Program-made: the position numbers and the translations under genes
The notes under the pieces: model-generated
Seen by the model: only the letters and a program-made list of their open reading frames with translations
Databases searched by the model: none
What the model was told of the DNA's origin: nothing
Shown: positions 7,507 to 17,400 of the stretch, piece by piece
Layout of the letters: every line of letters starts with the position of its first letter
How positions within the stretch are numbered: position 1 is the stretch's first letter
Source of the DNA: an uncultured Verrucomicrobiota bacterium
GTDB lineage: Bacteria > Verrucomicrobiota > Verrucomicrobiae > Opitutales > Opitutaceae
Reading direction: 5' to 3'
Length of the DNA stretch: 19,010 nt
Assembly (NCBI GenBank): GCA_946482165.1
Contig: CAMLQS010000058.1
Location: 1 to 19,010, forward strand

Positions 7507-10468
7507 GGGAAAAAGAGGCCAGTTCGGTCCACGAGGCTTCTTCCACGCGGGCCAATTCTCCGACCAGCCGGCGCAGGAGGAATTCGGCCCGGGCGAGTTC
7601 CCCCGCGTTGGCCGCCGCGACCAAGGCTCCGGCGATCAACGAGAGCGCGTTCGCGCCGAGGGTGACGCTCGCCCCTTTCAGCGCATGCGCGGTTCGCGCG
7701 ACCGTGGCCGGATCGGCCTGCCGCAATGCCAGGTGGATCGTGGCCACCCGTTTGGCCGCATCCCGGTTGAAACCGTCGAAAATCTGCCCGAGCAACTCCG
7801 GGTTCTTGGCCCGCGCGAGCGCGCGCAGGCCGCTCAGCACCCGGGGATCGAGCGCGGGCGGGCGGGCGTCTGAATCCGCGGCGCGCGGCGGCGCGACGGG
7901 CGGCTCCATGGGTTCAAGGGCGGTTTCCGGCGCAGGGGAGCCGACGTTCGTGCATTTGCCGGGCAGCCACTTGTGGATCAGGTGGGCGAAGCCGGCGCGT
8001 GTGATCGGCTTGGCGACAAAATCGTTCATTCCCGCTTCGAGGCAACGTTCGCGGTCCCCCTGCATGGCGATCGCGGTCATCGCGATGACGGGAGTGGCGA
8101 GCTCGGGGTGACGACGGCGGATCTCCGCCGTGGCGACATAACCGTCCATCTCCGGCATCTGGCAGTCCATGAAGACAAGGTCGTAGGGACGCTCCGCGAT
8201 GCGTTGGAGGGCTTCGACTCCGTTGGCGGCGAAGTCGGCCTGGCAGTCCAGCGCTTCCAGCATCAGCTCGGCGACCCGCTGGTTGACGTGGTGGTCGTCC
8301 ACCACCAGCACGCGCGCCTTGGGCTGCGGCGGCGGCGCGAGGTGGATCGGCGGCGACGATTCGAGGGCGGGCGCGCCGTGCCGGGCGGACCATGCGTTTT
8401 TGATCGCGGCGAGCAATTCCGAGGGGCGCACCGGTTTGATCAGGCATAGGTCGCCGCCGTCGGCCTGGCGCGGATCGAGGCGGGCTTGCTCCATCGCGGA
8501 CGCGAGCGAGATGACGATGGTTTCACGCAAGCGAGGATCGGCCTTGATCGCGTCCGTCGGCGACGCGCCTCCCGCCTCGCGCGGCCGGCGATCCAGCAGA
8601 ACGATGGAGAACGGCGCGCCGGCGTCGCACGCGGCCCGGAGGCGTTCCAGCCCGTCGGCGAGCGAATCCGCGCTCTCGTTGTCCAGATGCCAGGCCGTGA
8701 GCAGCTCGCCGAGGACGCGGCGGCCGACTTCATGCGGGGCGATCACCAGCACCCGCGCGCCGGGGATCGACAGGGAGGAGGCCAGCGGCGCGGGCGGCTC
8801 GCTCGCGAGAGGCAGGGGCAGGGTGGCGTGGAAGGTCGAGCCGACGCCGGGGGCGCTCACCACGCCGATTTCGCCACCCATGAGCTGGACGAGTTCCCGG
8901 CTGATGGCGAGGCCGAGGCCGGAGCCGCCGAATCTTCGCGTGATGCCGGCGTCCGCCTGCTCGAATTTTTTGAACAGCCGGCCTTGCGCCTCCGCTTCGA
9001 TCCCGATGCCGGTGTCCTCGATCTCGAAGCGGATCCGCGTGCAGTCCTCGGTCGGCGACTCGCGGTCGACGTCGACGAACACGTGGCCTTGGCGGGTGAA
9101 CTTGAGCGCGTTGCCGACGAGATTCAGCAGCACTTGCCGGATGCGCGCGGGGTCGCCGACGAAATGGCGCGGGAGGTCCGGCGCGTAGCGAAGGACGAGC
9201 TCGAGCCCCTTCGCGTCCGCGCGCGGCGCCAGGATCGCCACGGCTTCCTCGACGGTGAGCAGCAGGTCGAAAGGCGCGGGCTCCAGCTTCATTTTGCCCG
9301 CTTCGACTTTTGAAAGGTCGAGGATGTCGTTGATGAGGACGTGCAAGGCCTCCGCGCTGCTGTGCGCGATCTCGGCGAATTCCCGCTGGCTCGGCGTCAG
9401 CCTCGTCTCGATCAGCAGATCCACCATGCCCACGAAGCCGTTCAGGAGCGTGCGGATCTCGTGGCTCATGTCGGCCAGAAACTCGCCTTTCGAGCGGTTC
9501 GCGGCCTCCGCGGCGGCCTTGGCCTGGCGAAGTTCCGCCTCGGCCAGTTTTCGTTCGGTGATGTTTCGCGAGATGCCCCAGGTGCCGATGATGGCCCCGC
9601 TCTGGTCGCGCCACGGCATTTTCGAGGTGAGCACCCAGGTGACGCGGCCGTCCAGGTGGGTTTCCTTCTCCTCGATGTCGATGATCGGGTTTCCGGTCCG
9701 GATGATAGTCTGCTCGTCCTCGAAGGCGGGGCGGGCGTGCTCTTCGGTGAAATTGTCGAAGTCGGTCTTCCCGATGCGCGCGTCGGGGTGGGGCAGCCGG
9801 CAGTGCTCGGCGTAGGATTGGCTGTAGCGGACGAAGCGCGACTGGAGGTCCTTGAAGTAGATGAAATCCGTCGTGTTGCGCATCAAGGTTTCCAGCAGCG
9901 CGCTGGTCTCGATGAGCGCGGCGGTCACGCGCTGGTGTTCCGTGATGTCGATCAGCACGGCGCGGCAGGTTCGGCCGTCGGGGGAAAGAACGGCCTCCAA
10001 CAGGCAGCTCAGCGCGGGTCCCTCGGCTCTTTCCACCGCGATAGCGCAGGTTTGCCGGACCCGGCTCGCGAAGACCCGCAGGAGAAACTCGTTCAGCGCG
10101 CGATGGCGGGCTTCGCACACGAACTGCTTGAAGAGCCGGCCCGGCAGCCGAGCGCGCTCGACGCCCAGCATTTTGGCGCCGGTGAGGTTGACGAGCTGGA
10201 TGGCGCCGTCGGCGTCGAGGTTGAAAAAGCCCACCGGCGCCAAATCGAAATGGTCGCCGTAGCGTTCGCTCGCGGCGGCGAGTGGTTCGTGCGCGAATTC
10301 GGGTTTCGCGTTTTGTCCGCCCGGCTTGGCCTGGCCCGCGCTTGGCTCGCGCCGGCCCGGGAGCGGGCCCGGGACGGGCGGCGAGGACGCGTTCGCCGGG
10401 GAAGCGTTCATCCGTTCCTTGGCCTTGCGGTGCGACGCGGCGGGGGCGGTGGCGGACTTGGGTTTCAT
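7484..10468 (-). CDS. Hybrid sensor histidine kinase, PAS-PAS-HisKA-HATPase-REC-REC-HPt
   Basis: A 994-residue predicted soluble hybrid kinase; no membrane segment is obvious. It has an Ala/Pro/Arg-rich N-terminus (1-65), PAS 1 (about 68-180), PAS 2 (about 192-305), HisKA with His336 in MSHEIRT, and a HATPase with Asn453, DTGIGI at 485-490 and GGSGLGL at 514-520. A first receiver (about 571-695) keeps Asp626 and Lys678 but has Ala-Pro where the acidic pair is expected (VLVIAPHE), so it is probably a pseudo-receiver. A second, complete receiver (about 718-835) has D724/D725, Asp768, Thr798 and Lys820. A C-terminal HPt has His928 in AHALKGAS. The H-box has Leu341 where most kinases have Pro (HEIRTPLN). 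The frame is open to 10579, but the ATG at 10468 follows a purine-rich AGGGTGGGAGAC and is preferred. It overlaps the downstream response regulator by 23 nt. The input signal is unknown. Confidence 0.93.
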   Translation of the reverse strand: MKPKSATAPAASHRKAKERMNASPANASSPPVPGPLPGRREPSAGQAKPGGQNAKPEFAHEPLAAASERYGDHFDLAPVGFFNLDADGAIQLVNLTGAKMLGVERARLPGRLFKQFVCEARHRALNEFLLRVFASRVRQTCAIAVERAEGPALSCLLEAVLSPDGRTCRAVLIDITEHQRVTAALIETSALLETLMRNTTDFIYFKDLQSRFVRYSQSYAEHCRLPHPDARIGKTDFDNFTEEHARPAFEDEQTIIRTGNPIIDIEEKETHLDGRVTWVLTSKMPWRDQSGAIIGTWGISRNITERKLAEAELRQAKAAAEAANRSKGEFLADMSHEIRTLLNGFVGMVDLLIETRLTPSQREFAEIAHSSAEALHVLINDILDLSKVEAGKMKLEPAPFDLLLTVEEAVAILAPRADAKGLELVLRYAPDLPRHFVGDPARIRQVLLNLVGNALKFTRQGHVFVDVDRESPTEDCTRIRFEIEDTGIGIEAEAQGRLFKKFEQADAGITRRFGGSGLGLAISRELVQLMGGEIGVVSAPGVGSTFHATLPLPLASEPPAPLASSLSIPGARVLVIAPHEVGRRVLGELLTAWHLDNESADSLADGLERLRAACDAGAPFSIVLLDRRPREAGGASPTDAIKADPRLRETIVISLASAMEQARLDPRQADGGDLCLIKPVRPSELLAAIKNAWSARHGAPALESSPPIHLAPPPQPKARVLVVDDHHVNQRVAELMLEALDCQADFAANGVEALQRIAERPYDLVFMDCQMPEMDGYVATAEIRRRHPELATPVIAMTAIAMQGDRERCLEAGMNDFVAKPITRAGFAHLIHKWLPGKCTNVGSPAPETALEPMEPPVAPPRAADSDARPPALDPRVLSGLRALARAKNPELLGQIFDGFNRDAAKRVATIHLALRQADPATVARTAHALKGASVTLGANALSLIAGALVAAANAGELARAEFLLRRLVGELARVEEASWTELASFSHENPDRR

Positions 10469-10554
10469 GTCTCCCACCCTCGGGCCGATCACCAATCCGA
10501 CGCGGGCAGGGATCCGCTTGGCTTGGCATTCGTTCCTAAAGGCGGAACGATGTA

Positions 10555-10583
10555 AATAATCGATGAAATCCATCGCCATTCAA
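10555..10583 (-). promoter_or_regulatory. Possible promoter of the hybrid kinase-response regulator operon
   Basis: On the minus strand TTGAAT (10578-10583) is followed after 17 nt by ATTATT (10555-10560), in an AT-richer pocket about 87 nt ahead of the kinase ATG. The -10 match is poor. A small inverted repeat, CGATG-GATTT-CATCG, lies between the two boxes and could be an operator. The call rests on composition and spacing only. Confidence 0.25.
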
Positions 10584-10674
10584 CCTCAAAGCGCCATCCG
10601 CATCGGCCGTGCGCCGCGTTGAGCCGCAGCTGGTGCCGCGGCGAAAGATATTCTGGAAGTTGTTGGATGTGAGT

Positions 10675-10715
10675 GCGGAAATTGCGACTAAGGCTCCGGG
10701 CTGAGCCATTTCCGC
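10675..10715. repeat. Nested inverted repeat in the lipoprotein-kinase intergenic region
   Basis: The 8-nt arms GCGGAAAT (10675-10682) and ATTTCCGC (10708-10715) are perfect complements. Directly inside the right arm, GGCTC (10692-10696) and GAGCC (10703-10707) form a second stem with a 6-nt loop, leaving a 9-nt bulge on the left side. It could be a REP-like element, a terminator for the gene ending at 10815 (no T run), or a leader structure for the kinase operon. The remaining intergenic sequence, 10469-10814 (346 bp), shows no gene I can support. Confidence 0.45.
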
Positions 10716-10806
10716 TTCGTTCCATCCTTGGTCCTTTTCCTCTGTGTCGGGCTGCCCGTCGCATCCACTACCCATCCCGCCGTTCTACTGCGCGATTTTC
10801 GGCTGA

Positions 10807-10821
10807 GCTTTGGCTCAAAGC
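10807..10821 (-). terminator. Weak hairpin over the lipoprotein stop codon
   Basis: GCTTTG-AGC-CAAAGC (minus strand) forms a 6-bp stem with a 3-nt loop across the TGA at 10815-10817. It is followed by TCAGCCGAAAA and lacks a T run. It is offered only as a possible transcript-end structure. Confidence 0.2.
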
Positions 10822-11327
10822 GGACGGGCGGGGGCGGCGAAGCCTCGGCCGTGGTCGGTGGCGTAGAGCAGGTTGTCGCCGGCGCGGTAGAAAACAGTGA
10901 GCCCTCCTGCCGACGCGTGGAGCACTTCGAAGTCGGCGGACCCGGCGGCGACAAACCAGGCGGGCGGGGGCGGGAGGTCGGCGACGACCGTTTGCGGAGC
11001 GTTTCTGTCGCGCGCGGGTGCCAGGCCGAAGGTCTCGGGATTGCGCAGGGCGGCCAGGAGCTCGGGGCCGGGGTGGAGTTGGATGAACCACTGCCACGAC
11101 TCGTCGGCGGGGCTCACGCGGCGCTCGGCCTGGAGAATGCGGTCATCGGCGGCGGGATGGCGCCAGAAGGCGCGGCGGAAGACCTCGGCGGGATCGGCGG
11201 TCGAAGCGGAGGTCGGAGGCGGTGTAACCGGATTTTCCTTACGCTCTTCGCGCCGGCAGGCGGAGGCGGCGAGGAGCAGCGCGAACGGGAGGAGACGAAG
11301 GACGGATTTTTTGACCGCGGATTGCAC
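10815..11327 (-). CDS. Predicted lipoprotein of unknown function
   Basis: A 170-residue protein starting at a GTG. The N-terminus has the order of a lipoprotein signal: basic KK near residue 7, a hydrophobic stretch (LRLLPFALLLAAS) and Cys24 after ALA-type small residues (AASAC). The lipobox is imperfect because Ala rather than Leu stands at -3. A Thr/Pro-rich linker follows, then a compact domain with FRRAFWRHPAADDRILQAER, WQWFIQLHP and, near the end, FYRAGDNLLYATDHGRGF. I do not recognise the family. No Shine-Dalgarno is visible before the GTG. It is kept because it is the only start giving a signal sequence; the frame is open further upstream through repeat-like DNA to 11600. It lies about 150 bp downstream of the giant gene on the same strand, so co-transcription is possible. 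Confidence 0.6.
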   Translation of the reverse strand: MQSAVKKSVLRLLPFALLLAASACRREERKENPVTPPPTSASTADPAEVFRRAFWRHPAADDRILQAERRVSPADESWQWFIQLHPGPELLAALRNPETFGLAPARDRNAPQTVVADLPPPPAWFVAAGSADFEVLHASAGGLTVFYRAGDNLLYATDHGRGFAAPARPL

Positions 11328-11474
11328 GGAGGGGCGCGGATGGCGTTGAATTATTTGGACACGGAGCCGAGCCGGAGCGCGGACACAGAGGTCAGGGAGG
11401 GAGCGGCAGGACGGCAGGGATTGGCTCTGAGTTCTCCGTGTCGGATCTCCATGTTCTCCGTGGAAGAAATTCAT
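11310..11474. repeat. Intergenic mosaic of CTCCGTG- and CCGCGGAT-type words
   Basis: The gap between the giant gene and the lipoprotein is built of recurrent short words. GTTCTCCGTG occurs twice (11431-11440 and 11453-11462), with CTCCATG between them. GGACACGGAG and GGACACAGAG occur near 11357 and 11380, and GACCGCGGATTGCACGGAG followed by GCGCGGATGG occurs near 11313-11342. Such words are, from my recollection, common in intergenic DNA of Planctomycetes and Verrucomicrobiota. The stretch translates without stops in the lipoprotein frame, which artificially lengthens that open frame. Confidence 0.5.
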
Positions 11475-11476
11475 CC

Positions 11477-14400
11477 TTAGTTGCCGGAGTGGGAGTAGGT
11501 GCGGAGGAAGAGCTGGATGTCGGTCACGCTGCGGACGAAGCGGTCGAGGCCGTCCTGCTCCCTGTTGAGCAAGGTGTAGGCGGGGATGACGAGCTTCCAC
11601 TGGCTGTTCCAGACGCTGCGGCCGATGAGGCGGCGGTTGGTGAACTCGCCGGGCAGGGTGCTGTAGAAGTAGGCGGGATCGTTGACGGGGCGGAAGGCCT
11701 GGTGCTTGCGCGTGATCCAGAGCTTTTCGTTGAGCGTGCCTTCGGGGGTGAAGAACTGGGTGGAGGAGAAGTCGCTTTGGCCGAGGTTGAACGGCAGGGG
11801 GATGGCCTGGTCCTTGACGCGCCAGGAGCGGACCTCGGCTGTGTCGCCGAGGGGCGGGGCGAGCATGCTGTCGATGCCGGCGGGAATGAGGTAGACGTAG
11901 GGCGTGGCGCTGAGGGCGTCGGGGTCGGAACTCGCGGGGCCGCCGGCGTTGGGGGTGCCGATGGCGTAGGGATCCATGCCGATGTAGCCTTTGAGCACGA
12001 GGCCGGAGGCGGCGATCTTGGTGGCGTAGTTGGACGCGGTGTAGGCGTGGTCGCCGGCGGCGAGCTCGAGGCCGAAGAAGTTCAGGCCGTGGCCGATGGT
12101 GGTTCCGAAGGGGATGACGAAGCCGGGGACGGCGGAGCCGTCGGCCTTGCGGATGTTGCGGGCATACTCGGCGACGTCGGGATCGTTGAGCACGTTGCTC
12201 ATGATGTGCTGCTGGAGGACCTGCTTCCAGGCGGAGTCGTCGTCGGTCGTGGCCTGGTCGGTGCGGACGCGGAAGAGTTCGCCGCGAAGGGAGAAGAGGG
12301 TGCCGTAGGTATCGGGATTGTTGATACCGAGGCGGGATTCGACGACGGACCAGTCGGCCTGGAGGCGGGCGAGGAGGGCGGCGAGCCCGCCGTCGCCGGT
12401 GGAGCCGGTGGTGGCGACGGGGCGGCCGTTGGTGAACTCGCCCAGCGAGCGGGTGGAGACGATGCCGTCGATGAGGGCCTGGCCGGCGGCGGTGCCGAGG
12501 AGGCCGGTTTCGTAGTCGTAGCTCTGGAGGGCGAGGTAGGTGTATTGGGCGGCGAGGTCGTAGAGCGCCTGATACTGGGAGAGCTCCTCGTTGCGGAGGG
12601 CGCGGTAGGTCATGTCGCGCGTGCGGTAGCCCTGGATGACGGCGGCGGCGCGCTGACGGAAGATCTCGCGTTCGGAGAGGACGCGGTTGGCCTGGGCGAC
12701 GAGGCGGGAGACCTCCTCGGCGGCCTTCTGGAGCTCGCCTAGACGGCGGGCGAGCTCGTAGCGGTGGGCGAGGACCTGGTCGAGGAAGCGCTCAAACTCG
12801 ACGACGTGCTGCTTATCCTCGTTGTCCCAGTCGTATTGGGTGTAGAAGTCGTCGGCCTCGGCGGAGAGGTTTTCGGCCTGGGCCTCGAGGTAGGCGACGG
12901 TGTTTTCGAAGGCGAGGCCGGCGAGGCCCTGGGCGTAGGCGGCGGTGGCGCCGCCGTAGATGGAGAGGCCGCGGGCGACGGAGGTGGCGTCGATGGAGAG
13001 GCCGGCGACGGTGGGGAAGGCCTCGGCGGTGGCGTCGGCGATGTCGTTGATGAAGCCGGCGCTGAGCTCGAGGACGGCGGCGGAGTTGGTGAGGGCGGAG
13101 GAGGCGGTGAGGTAGGAAGCGGCCTGGTCGAGCTTGTCGGCGGCGCCTTCGCTGGCGTCGTCGTAGGCGGTTCGGAACTCGGTGAAGAGCTGGTAGTCGC
13201 GGTCGAAGCGGCGCATGAGGGCGTCGAGGGTGGAGGCGGACTCGCGGGCGTTGACCTGGGCCTGATAGACCTCGAGGAGGGCGCGCTGGAGGGAGCCGGG
13301 CTGGGCGCGGGCGCCCATGCCGGAGGCGGCGAACTGCATGAGGCGGTCGGGCGCGATCGCGCGGGTGCGGGTGGTGTATTGGAAGGGATCGCGGATCTTG
13401 TTGTAGACCGTGTCGAGCGACCAGGTGGTGAAGGGGTTCATCTCGACCGGCTCGCGGAAGCTGACGTTCACCTGGGTGGAGGTGTCGACGAACTCGGAGG
13501 GGCGGTCGATGTAGTAGTAGTGGTAGAGGTCGGGGCCGGCGTAGCCCTGCTCGTAGAGCCTGCCGGGGCCGATGTCGCCGGGGTAGGCGGAGCCGAAGAT
13601 GTTGAGGAGCTGGTATTCGAAGGCGTCCTCCTGGTCGTCGACGGCGTCGTTGTAGGCGTCGAGAGAGGAGTTCTGGTCGCGGAGGAGGCGGTTCATGACG
13701 CTGGCCTGGTTGAAGGCGGCCTGGGCGTTGAGGCAGGCGCGAAGGGCGCGCTGGTAGATCTGCTCGTAGTGGGAATCTCCCGACAGGAGGTCGGTGGGGG
13801 AGATGTCGAAGGCGATGGCGCCCTTGGCGAGGCCGAGGGGGTTGAGGTGGGCGCACTGGGCGTCGAGGGTGGCCTGGATGTCGATGGCGCTGGAGACGAG
13901 TTCGCTTAGCTCGGGGACGGTGGTGCGGTCGATGATCTGGATGCCGGTGTGGGCGGGGTTGGTGTCCACGTCGGGCAGCATGGCGTTGGCGCTGACCCAG
14001 TGGAGGTAGGCGCCCTGGCCGGCGCGGGCGGCCCACTCGTCGCTGCCCCAGTGGCGGGTGAGTCCGGTGGCGGAGTTGTATCTGCCGTCGCGCTGGTGGG
14101 TCCAGCCGAGGGAGGGGTCGTCGCGGTATCCAGCTCGGGCGGTGATGTCGAGGGTGCGGGCGGCGACGCGGGCGACGTTGGCGGCGGCGGCGGCGAACTT
14201 GCGCTCGTCCTGGTAGTCGATCTGGACGGTGAGGCCGAGGATGTCGACGGCCTCGCTGCGGGGGGTCCAGGTGAAGTGGGGCGAGGTGAGGAGCTTGTAG
14301 TAGCCGGTGAGGGCGGTGAGGTAGTGGCCGTAGGCGTCGCCGTGGGCCTGGGGGAACATGTGCTGGGCGTCGGCGGCGTCGATGGTGCCGTCGGCGGTGT

Positions 14401-17400
14401 CGGTGCCGACCTGGTCCTTGATGTCGTAGTTGAGGGCGTAGATGGATTCGCCGGAGTCGATGCCGTTGATGTAATTCCAGAAAAGGCGGTTGTAGGACGG
14501 GGCGGTGGTGACGCCGGGGCTGAGGAAATCGTCGCGACCGCGGAGGAGGGCGAGCTCCTCCTCGATCAGGGTGGGGACCTGGCCCTCGAAGGAGAAGCGG
14601 GAGGTGTTGACCTCGGTGGCGCCGAGCGGGCCGTCGATGGCGATGGTGGGGTTGTCGGCGTCGTCGGAGGCCTCGTTGCCGAGGGTGATGTAGAGATCGT
14701 TGAGGTAGCCGGCGGTGAGGAGCAGGGTGTCGTTGGTGCCGGGGTCGTCGTAGCCGGCGTCGATGGAGAGTTTTTTCGCGCGGTTGAGCAGGGTCTCGTA
14801 GATCTCGATGAGGCCGAAGGCGTCGATGTTGTTCAGGTTGAGGGCGACGTCGCCTTCCCAGCGGGTGCCGGCCTGGGTGAGGATGGAGACGTCGGTGGAG
14901 ACGGGGTTGTTGTAGAGATCGTCGGTGCGCTGGGTGAAGGGGTTGATGCCGTCGAGGGCGCGCTTGATCCAGGACTCGACGAGCTTGGGCGTCATCCAGC
15001 GGGACCAATCGGAGCCGGCGACGGTGGAGACGCCGTCCTTGGGGCGGTAGCGGACGGTGAAGTAGTTGTCGCTGAAGACGAGGAGGGGATTGCCCAAGGG
15101 GGAGTCGGCGGAGCCGCCGACGATGACGACGTTGGAGAGGGTGCCGTTGGGCTTGATCCACGGGGAGCCGTCGGCGACGACGTGGTCGGTCTCGACGGAG
15201 GCGTCGATCTGGAAGTCGAGCGAGGAGGCGACGTTGGCGGCGGCGGCGGTGAAGAGGGCGACCTCGACGCGGTTGTCGCCGACGACGAAGTAGGTCGAGG
15301 GGACGGTGTATTGGTAGGCGAGGCCGATCGAGGATAGGCCGGCGCGGGCGTCGGTGGAGACCAGCCCGGCGGGCGTGGCGACGCCGGAGGGGAGGCGCGA
15401 GGCGAGGGCGGCGGCGCCGTTGACGTAGAGGATGAACCCGTCGTGGTCGCCGAGCTCGGCGCTGAAGACGACCTGGGCGGGGACGGGGCCGTCGAAATGG
15501 ATGGCGGCGGCGGCCATGGCGACGGTGGCGGGGTGGCCGGAGGAGGCGTCGTAGGCGGAGTCGCGGACGGCGAAGCTGCGGGGGAACGGGTATTCGGTGG
15601 TCGGATACGTCGAGGGCAGCGGGGCGGAGGGGTTGGTGGCGAGCAGCCAGGAATCGGAACCCGCGGCGGGGTCGCCGAGGACGGTGGCGAGGGCGTAGGT
15701 GTAGGTGGGGGGCTGGACGCCGTCCTGGGGAGGGGCGTAGCGCCAATCGAACTCGTAGTCGCCGGGGCGGGCGGCGAAGTCGCCGCTGTGGCGGAGGGCG
15801 GTCTGCTCGTCGAGGGGGTTGGAGGCGACGAGCGTTTTGAGGTCGCCGGTGTAGAGCTGCGGGGCGACCTGGATGATGTTGACGGAGACGGGGTCGCCCT
15901 CGGGGGTGAAGGCCTCGCCGTCGCCGAAGAGGAGGGTGACGAAGCCGGAGCCGGCGCCGGTGGCGGTGAGGGCGTAGCTGTCGACGGCGGTGTCGGAGTC
16001 GGTGATGGCGGCGAGGCTGGTGGCGCCGACGGTGACGGTGCGGGCGGAGTCGGCGACGTAGGTGCCGGGCCGGGCGGGGTCCTCGACGAAGGTCTCGACG
16101 CGGGTGGAGAGGCCGTCGATGGCGTTATACCACGCCTGGGCGTTTGCGTCGGTGGAGGTGACGATGGCCTTGAGCGAGGCCACGTCCTCGTCGCCGAGGG
16201 CGTTGAGGTGGACGTAGTCCTCGCCGGAGATCTCGTCGACGAACTCGCCGACGAGCATGAGGCCGCCGACCTCGCCGAGGGCGGGGTCGAAGTAGAAGCG
16301 CTGCTGGAGGTGGGGCGGGAGGAGCTGGAAGTAGGTCTTGCCTCCCTCGGCGGTGGTGGCGGCGGAGGCCGGGAGGGCGGTGAGGCCGACGTTGGCGGCG
16401 TTGAGGAGAATGCTCTTGGCGCGGGTGGGATCGTGGAGGGTGACGCTGGGCGTGGTCGTGCCGGCGAGCGCGACGGACTGCTGGTAGAGGACGTGGGCGC
16501 TGGTCTGGCCGCGGACGGCGGGGAGGCCGTGGTTGGGCAGCGAGAGGGTTTCGCCGACGCTCATCGACGGTGCGTCGGAGGGCCAGACGGGGAGGTAGGC
16601 GACGGTGAGGGGCGTGCCGGCGATGGCGTCGCCGACGAAGGTGCCGTCGGAGTTTTGGGGGCGAAGGTAGGGCAGGATGGTGCCTTCGGCGGGCTGGGCG
16701 GAGAGGGACAAGCCCGGGATGAAGAAGCCGGCGCGCATGGTGTAATACCACTGCATGCCGAGGGCGGGGGTGGGCGCGGAGGCGCGAATCCAATCGATTT
16801 CGAAGGTTTGGCCGACGGCGCCGACAGGATCGAAGCGGAGGGACGTGATGGTTTTTCCGGCCCAGTTGACCGAGGTGGAGAGCGGGAAGCCGAGGGTCTG
16901 CCAATCGCCGGCACCGGTGTAGTTGACGGTCATTACGCGGCCCGAGCCATAGCCGCCGTCCTCGTTGGCCCAGAAGAGCTGGGTGCCGACGTTGGCGGAG
17001 GCCCTGAAACGGATTTGGAGGGTGGGAACGTCGTTTCCGGGGAAATGAGGCAGCCCGGAGGTGTAGAACTGGGCGTCTCCGTTGCCGGTGGCCGTGCCGG
17101 AGAAGGCGCCGTCGGCCACGGCGAGGGAGCCGATGTTGAGGGACTGGGTCCAATAGCCGCGGGAGCCGGTGTTGAACTCGGTGTTGGCGAGCGGGGCGGA
17201 GGAGGGGAGGCCGCTGGTGGACGCGGTGTCGTGGGGGCCGCGGTAGACCCAGTCGTAGCCCTTGCGGTCCTTGTAGGTGAAGGAGGCGTAGGCGGCGGGA
17301 GCGCCGGTGGCGAGGGACTCGGGCGGGTAAAGGTCGGCGTCGGGGACGACCTCGAGGTTGCGCGAGAGGCCGGTGGCGGAGTCGACGGGCAGGGGCAGCT

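Noticed and set aside
10469..10579. N-terminal extension of the hybrid kinase to an ATG at 10579
   Set aside because: The added 37 residues match no domain, the DNA is AT-richer and promoter-like, and the ATG at 10468 has a good purine-rich ribosome-binding sequence.
10536..10775. Small minus-strand open frame of 79 codons in the lipoprotein-kinase gap
   Set aside because: It spans the inverted repeat and the putative promoter, has no recognised domain and no clear ribosome-binding site, so it is most likely chance.
11328..11600. N-terminal extension of the lipoprotein frame, including an ATG at 11474
   Set aside because: The extension translates repeat-like intergenic DNA and part of the giant gene. 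The ATG at 11474 would bury the lipoprotein signal 49 residues inside the protein.
11438..15337. Almost continuous plus-strand open frames (434, 381 and 462 codons) opposite the giant gene
   Set aside because: They are Gly/Val/Glu/Ala-rich mirror frames produced by the extreme GC bias at third codon positions of the minus-strand gene. They have no recognisable domains, while the minus strand encodes coherent motifs.
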